Shown here: one piece after another, positions 60,676-64,000 of the stretch
Layout: each line of letters starts with the position of its first letter
Numbering within the stretch: position 1 is the stretch's first letter
Origin: Haliea salexigens DSM 19537
Lineage (GTDB): Bacteria; Pseudomonadota; Gammaproteobacteria; Pseudomonadales; Halieaceae
Direction of reading: 5' to 3'
Length of the DNA stretch: 64,000 bases
Assembly: GCF_000423125.1 (NCBI RefSeq)
Contig: NZ_AUHJ01000005.1
Span: 62,001-126,000, forward strand
Translations under genes and position numbers: made by a program
Notes under the pieces: model-generated
What the model was told of the DNA's origin: nothing
Databases searched by the model: none
The model's input: the letters and a program-made list of their open reading frames with translations, nothing else

Positions 60676-62250
60676 TTGGATACCAACCTCATTCGCCAGC
60701 AAACCGTCTACCACGCATTGCGGCGCACGGCGGCCCGAAACCCTCAGCAGGCCGCCATTCGACAGCACGACGTAAACTGGACCTATGCCGAATTTCATGA
60801 CCTTTGCCTGCGCGTTGCTGGCGGGCTGATTGAACGTGGAATTCAGCCCGGTGACCGCGTCGCCATCCTGTCGCGAAATTCGAATGCCTTTGCCGTAGCA
60901 CGCTTCGCCATAAGCGCGATCGGTGCCGTGCTGGTGCCGGTCAACTTCATGCTCAATGTGCAGGAATCGGCCTATATCATTGAGCACAGTGGAGCCCGCC
61001 TGCTTCTGGTGGGAGACAGCGAGGTGGAGAAAGCGCAACAGGTGGCTACACAATGCCCCGAACTTGAGCAATTGTTCTGGCTGGCAACTTCAGGTGATGC
61101 GCCTGAAGGACTGGACGCTTTCAGCCTGCTGGCCGAGAGTGCCCCGCTGGCGACCCTACCTGCTGTAGAGAGTCAGGATGCCGCACAGATCATATACACC
61201 AGCGGCACTGAATCGGCGCCTAAAGGGGCGGTGCTAAGCCACGCGGCGGTATTGTGGCAGTACGGCAGTATTCTTGCCGATGCGGAAGTCTGTAGCACGG
61301 ACACCCTTTTGCACGCCTTGCCACTGTTCCACTGCGCACAGCTGGACTGCTTTCTAGGGCCCGCGATTCAGTGCGGCGCCAGCAGTGTGATAACGGACGA
61401 CAACAGCCCAGCGAACCTGCTCGAATTGTTGTCGCGCGAAAAAATCAGCTCGTTTTTTGCGCCCCCTACCGTCTGGATTTCCTTGCTCCGCCATCCCGAC
61501 TTTGACCGTGCGGACCTGTCTGCACTGCGCAAGGGCTACTACGGCGCGTCCATCATGCCGGTGGAAGTGCTGAAGGAAATTCAGACTCGCTTGCCCCAGT
61601 TGCGCTTATGGAACCTGTATGGGCAAACAGAAATTGCGCCGACGGCAACCATCCTCAAACCGGAAGACCAATTACGCAAAGCCGGCTCAGCGGGCCGTCC
61701 GGTACTCCACGTTGAAACGCGTGTCGTTGACGATGACGGCAATGATGTCGCAACCGGTGATATCGGCGAAGTCGTCCACCGGTCACCACAGTTATTGACC
61801 GCGTATTTCAGAAACCCGGAGAAGACCGCGGAGGCGTTTACGGGTGACTGGTTCCACAGTGGTGACCTAGCAACACTCGATGAGGAAGGCTACCTCACCA
61901 TTGTCGACCGCAAAAAAGATATGATCAAAACGGGCGGCGAGAATGTGTCCGGGCGAGAAGTGGAAGAGACTATCTACCAGCTGCCCTGGGTCGCGGAAGT
62001 GGCAGTCATCGGCCTGCCACACCCACACTGGGTGGAAGCCGTTGCTGCTGTCGTAGTGCCCAAGGGTGAAGCGCATGCGCAGGCAAGTGAACAGGCAGTT
62101 ATCGACTTTTGCAAACAGCGTCTGGCCGCTTTCAAAGTGCCCAAACGCATCCTCATGGCGCAGGATTTGCCGCGCAATCCTTCAGGTAAAATCCTCAAGC
62201 GGAACCTGCGCGACACGCACGCCGGCGTTTTCAGCAGCGCCCCTGAGTAG
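60676..62250 (+). CDS. AMP-dependent acyl-CoA synthetase/ligase
   Basis: ANL superfamily, 524 aa from TTG 60676 (AAGGAG 11 bases upstream); ATG 60619 in frame would add 19 Ser/Thr-rich residues. P-loop YTSGTESAPKGA (about 172), LWNLYGQTEIAPT, hinge HSGDLATLDEEGY, DRKKDMIKTGGENV and catalytic Lys in NPSGKILKR are complete. The substrate is probably a fatty or other carboxylic acid. Divergent from the Dabb-like gene and convergent with an SDR gene six bases away. Confidence 0.9.
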   Translation: MDTNLIRQQTVYHALRRTAARNPQQAAIRQHDVNWTYAEFHDLCLRVAGGLIERGIQPGDRVAILSRNSNAFAVARFAISAIGAVLVPVNFMLNVQESAYIIEHSGARLLLVGDSEVEKAQQVATQCPELEQLFWLATSGDAPEGLDAFSLLAESAPLATLPAVESQDAAQIIYTSGTESAPKGAVLSHAAVLWQYGSILADAEVCSTDTLLHALPLFHCAQLDCFLGPAIQCGASSVITDDNSPANLLELLSREKISSFFAPPTVWISLLRHPDFDRADLSALRKGYYGASIMPVEVLKEIQTRLPQLRLWNLYGQTEIAPTATILKPEDQLRKAGSAGRPVLHVETRVVDDDGNDVATGDIGEVVHRSPQLLTAYFRNPEKTAEAFTGDWFHSGDLATLDEEGYLTIVDRKKDMIKTGGENVSGREVEETIYQLPWVAEVAVIGLPHPHWVEAVAAVVVPKGEAHAQASEQAVIDFCKQRLAAFKVPKRILMAQDLPRNPSGKILKRNLRDTHAGVFSSAPE

Positions 62251-62256
62251 TTAAGG

Positions 62257-63117
62257 CTAGTCTATCGACAGCCCCATACCCTTGAGCACTTCTTCCGGAA
62301 GTGCAGGGGCTTGCAGAGCCGATAAGTGCGCGGCGCGGCCAGCGGCAAACTCACGGGTAAGCTCCGGGTGCGTGGAGACCCAAAATTCCCCTGCGGCAAT
62401 TTGCGGCAGAATGCGCTGCGCCGCCTCGTATCCACTGATGCCGTCCGACGCCAGCATACCGTGCATCATCACGCGGTGCTGTTCGCTCGCGGAATTGGTC
62501 GTAGTGCCACCGTCCTCAAAAATACGGGTGGCCACCGGCCCGGGCAAAACCGCGGACACCTGAATTGGCGCCTTGCTTATCTGCATTTCCAGGAACAGGC
62601 ATTCGCTGAAGGAGATCATGGCGTGCTTGCTCAGGATGTAGGATGTCTGCACAGGCATCATGCCAAGGCCGCCAATGGAGGCGGTGTTGGCAATCCAGGC
62701 AGGCTGGCCACTGGCGATCATTCTCGGGGCAAAGGCCCGCACGCCATGTATCGCACCGTGAATATTGATATTGAGTGTCTTGTCCCACTGCGCTGCGGAG
62801 AGCTCCCAGGTCAGGCCCAGCGTCTCGACGCCGGCATTGTTGATCAGCAGCGTGACGTCGCCCCAAGTGTCATGGGTGGTTGCCGCGAGCGCGTCGATAG
62901 AGGCAGAATCTGCTACGTCAACCCTCACGGCCATGGCTTCCCCACCCCGATCACGGATACTCTCAGCCACAAGCTGCGCACGATCTTCGGCAATGTCCGC
63001 CACCACGACACGCATACCCTGTTCAGCCGCCACGCGCGCCAGCCCTTCCCCTATCCCCGAACCTGCACCGGTAATAACGGCGACTCCGCCGCGCAAGCGT
63101 TCCATACTGGTTTCCAT
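62257..63117 (-). CDS. SDR family oxidoreductase
   Basis: 286 aa from ATG 63117 with AGGA nine bases upstream. GAGSGIGEGLA, VADIAED (Asp favouring NAD), intact INNAGV, catalytic Ser in NTASIGGLG and Tyr/Lys in SYILSKHA. The C-terminal extension (EEVLKGMGLSID) is typical of SDRs acting on acyl or terpenoid-like substrates in catabolic clusters, but the substrate is not shown. Confidence 0.88.
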   Translation of the reverse strand: METSMERLRGGVAVITGAGSGIGEGLARVAAEQGMRVVVADIAEDRAQLVAESIRDRGGEAMAVRVDVADSASIDALAATTHDTWGDVTLLINNAGVETLGLTWELSAAQWDKTLNINIHGAIHGVRAFAPRMIASGQPAWIANTASIGGLGMMPVQTSYILSKHAMISFSECLFLEMQISKAPIQVSAVLPGPVATRIFEDGGTTTNSASEQHRVMMHGMLASDGISGYEAAQRILPQIAAGEFWVSTHPELTREFAAGRAAHLSALQAPALPEEVLKGMGLSID

Positions 63118-63186
63118 CGGTTGTTATCCTGTTACTTGTTCGTTATTTGTCGAAGCCGCGGGCGATCGAATAGTCGTTGACTCCGC

Positions 63187-64000
63187 TCACTCGATATTTG
63201 CTACTTCCAGCACGATTTTCCCGCGGGTGTGCCCCTGCTGCAGAATACGGTGTGCGTCAGCAACGTCGCGCAGCTGAAAGATCCTCAAGGGTGGGAGTCG
63301 CACATCGCCACTGACCAGCAGGCTGGCAATTTTTTCCAGAGTCCTGGTGCAGTTCGTGTCGTCCATTGTAGAAAATACGCGATTGACACCCCTGGCAGCG
63401 CCCGCCTGCGCGGCTGCAGGAATATCGCCGTCGTCGACCAGGGTAGGAATGCTGACAAAGGTGCCCCCTGATCGCACCAGGTCAAGACCATTCGGCAATG
63501 TGCTGACGCCCACCGCATCCATGAGAAAATCAAGCCCCTCTGGCGCCCAGGCCTGCACTTCACGCGTGATATTTTCCGTGCGGTAGTCAATGACTTTGTC
63601 GACGCCGAGATCCCGCAGGTATTGCACATTGGGCGTTGAGCACGTCGCCGCGACTTCTGCACCGGCCCAACGGGCAAACTGTACCGCAAAGCTGCCGAGA
63701 CCTCCTGACCCGCCGTGAATCAGTGCCTGCTGACCTCGCTGCAGGCCCCCGCGGTCAAACAGTCCCTGCCAGGCCGTGAGTGATGCCACGGGCAACGCGG
63801 CAGCCTGCGCGAAATCCAGCCCCTCGGGGATTCGCGCGACCCGGTCGGCGTTGGCGACAACAAACTCTGCATAGCTCCCCTGCCCCCCCTGACCATGATT
63901 GGTTGGCGTAAAGACCCGGTCGCCAACGGCAAAGCCCTCAACGCCTTCGCCCACCGCACTGATGCGGCCCGCGGCGTCAAAGCCGATAATGTAGGGAAAA
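63187..64000 (-). CDS. zinc-type alcohol dehydrogenase/quinone oxidoreductase family, 5' end cut by window
   Basis: The frame runs off the window end (reading FPYIIGFDAAG from base 63999), so about 60 N-terminal residues are missing. GFDAAGRISAVGEGVEGFAVGDRVF, the NADPH loop HGGSGGLGSFAVQFA and the closing GKIVLEV mark the quinone oxidoreductase branch of the MDR superfamily. No catalytic zinc cysteines appear in the visible part. Same strand as the preceding SDR, 69 bases away. Confidence 0.88.
   Translation of the reverse strand, partial: FPYIIGFDAAGRISAVGEGVEGFAVGDRVFTPTNHGQGGQGSYAEFVVANADRVARIPEGLDFAQAAALPVASLTAWQGLFDRGGLQRGQQALIHGGSGGLGSFAVQFARWAGAEVAATCSTPNVQYLRDLGVDKVIDYRTENITREVQAWAPEGLDFLMDAVGVSTLPNGLDLVRSGGTFVSIPTLVDDGDIPAAAQAGAARGVNRVFSTMDDTNCTRTLEKIASLLVSGDVRLPPLRIFQLRDVADAHRILQQGHTRGKIVLEVANIE

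Overview
The window looks like chromosomal DNA of a GC-rich (roughly 60% by eye) gammaproteobacterium. The gene order leuC-leuD-leuB-asd-fimV-truA-trpF-trpB-trpA-accD-folC-dedD-cvpA-purF-metZ is a Pseudomonas/Cellvibrionales-type backbone. fimV, tgpA, cti, nfuA and a carboxynorspermidine route point to a marine member such as the Halieaceae (OM60/NOR5). That placement is inference from gene content. I saw no tRNA, rRNA, insertion sequence, phage gene or CRISPR array.

Bases 1-16400 are a dense same-strand run: leucine synthesis (leuC cut by the window edge, leuD, leuB), asd, the polar-hub protein gene fimV, truA, the end of tryptophan synthesis (trpFBA), accD, folC, dedD, cvpA, purF and metZ. 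Many starts overlap the preceding stop. Bases 16464-20409 hold a MoxR/DUF58/TgpA transglutaminase operon. Facing it is a minus-strand pair (20482-22948) of a DUF1704 QEGLA-type putative metalloprotease and a GNAT/papain-like protease fusion.

Bases 23224-27574 are a polyamine operon: speA, carboxynorspermidine dehydrogenase and nspC. asd, in the same window, makes the aspartate semialdehyde that this route consumes. Then come a ClsC-like phospholipase D lipoprotein, a sulfite reductase hemoprotein with its DUF934 partner, a 37-residue membrane ORF under a strong promoter, DUF2970, metH, nfuA, a DAHP synthase, an LLM oxidoreductase, rlmG, mltD and gloB. Across from gloB lies methyltransferase-rnhA-dnaQ-nudC-sohB (42085-45894). 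After it are cti with a small membrane protein, a TRIC/UPF0126 channel, rimK, a hydroxyacid dehydrogenase with an EEP-family hydrolase, a YaiI protein that appears to start at CTG, and a P2-type ATPase.

Bases 55579-64000 have a different character. Three short-chain dehydrogenases, a TetR regulator, an acyl-CoA-ligase-type enzyme, a two-domain Dabb-like protein, a quinone-oxidoreductase-like enzyme (cut by the window end) and a PLP-fold enzyme lie in alternating orientation. The PLP-fold protein belongs to the RfbH/ColD dehydratase branch of the DegT family: it has histidine at the lysine position and lacks the RfbH iron-sulfur cysteines. Nothing nearby suggests sugar or LPS synthesis. This is the best candidate in the window for an undescribed pathway.
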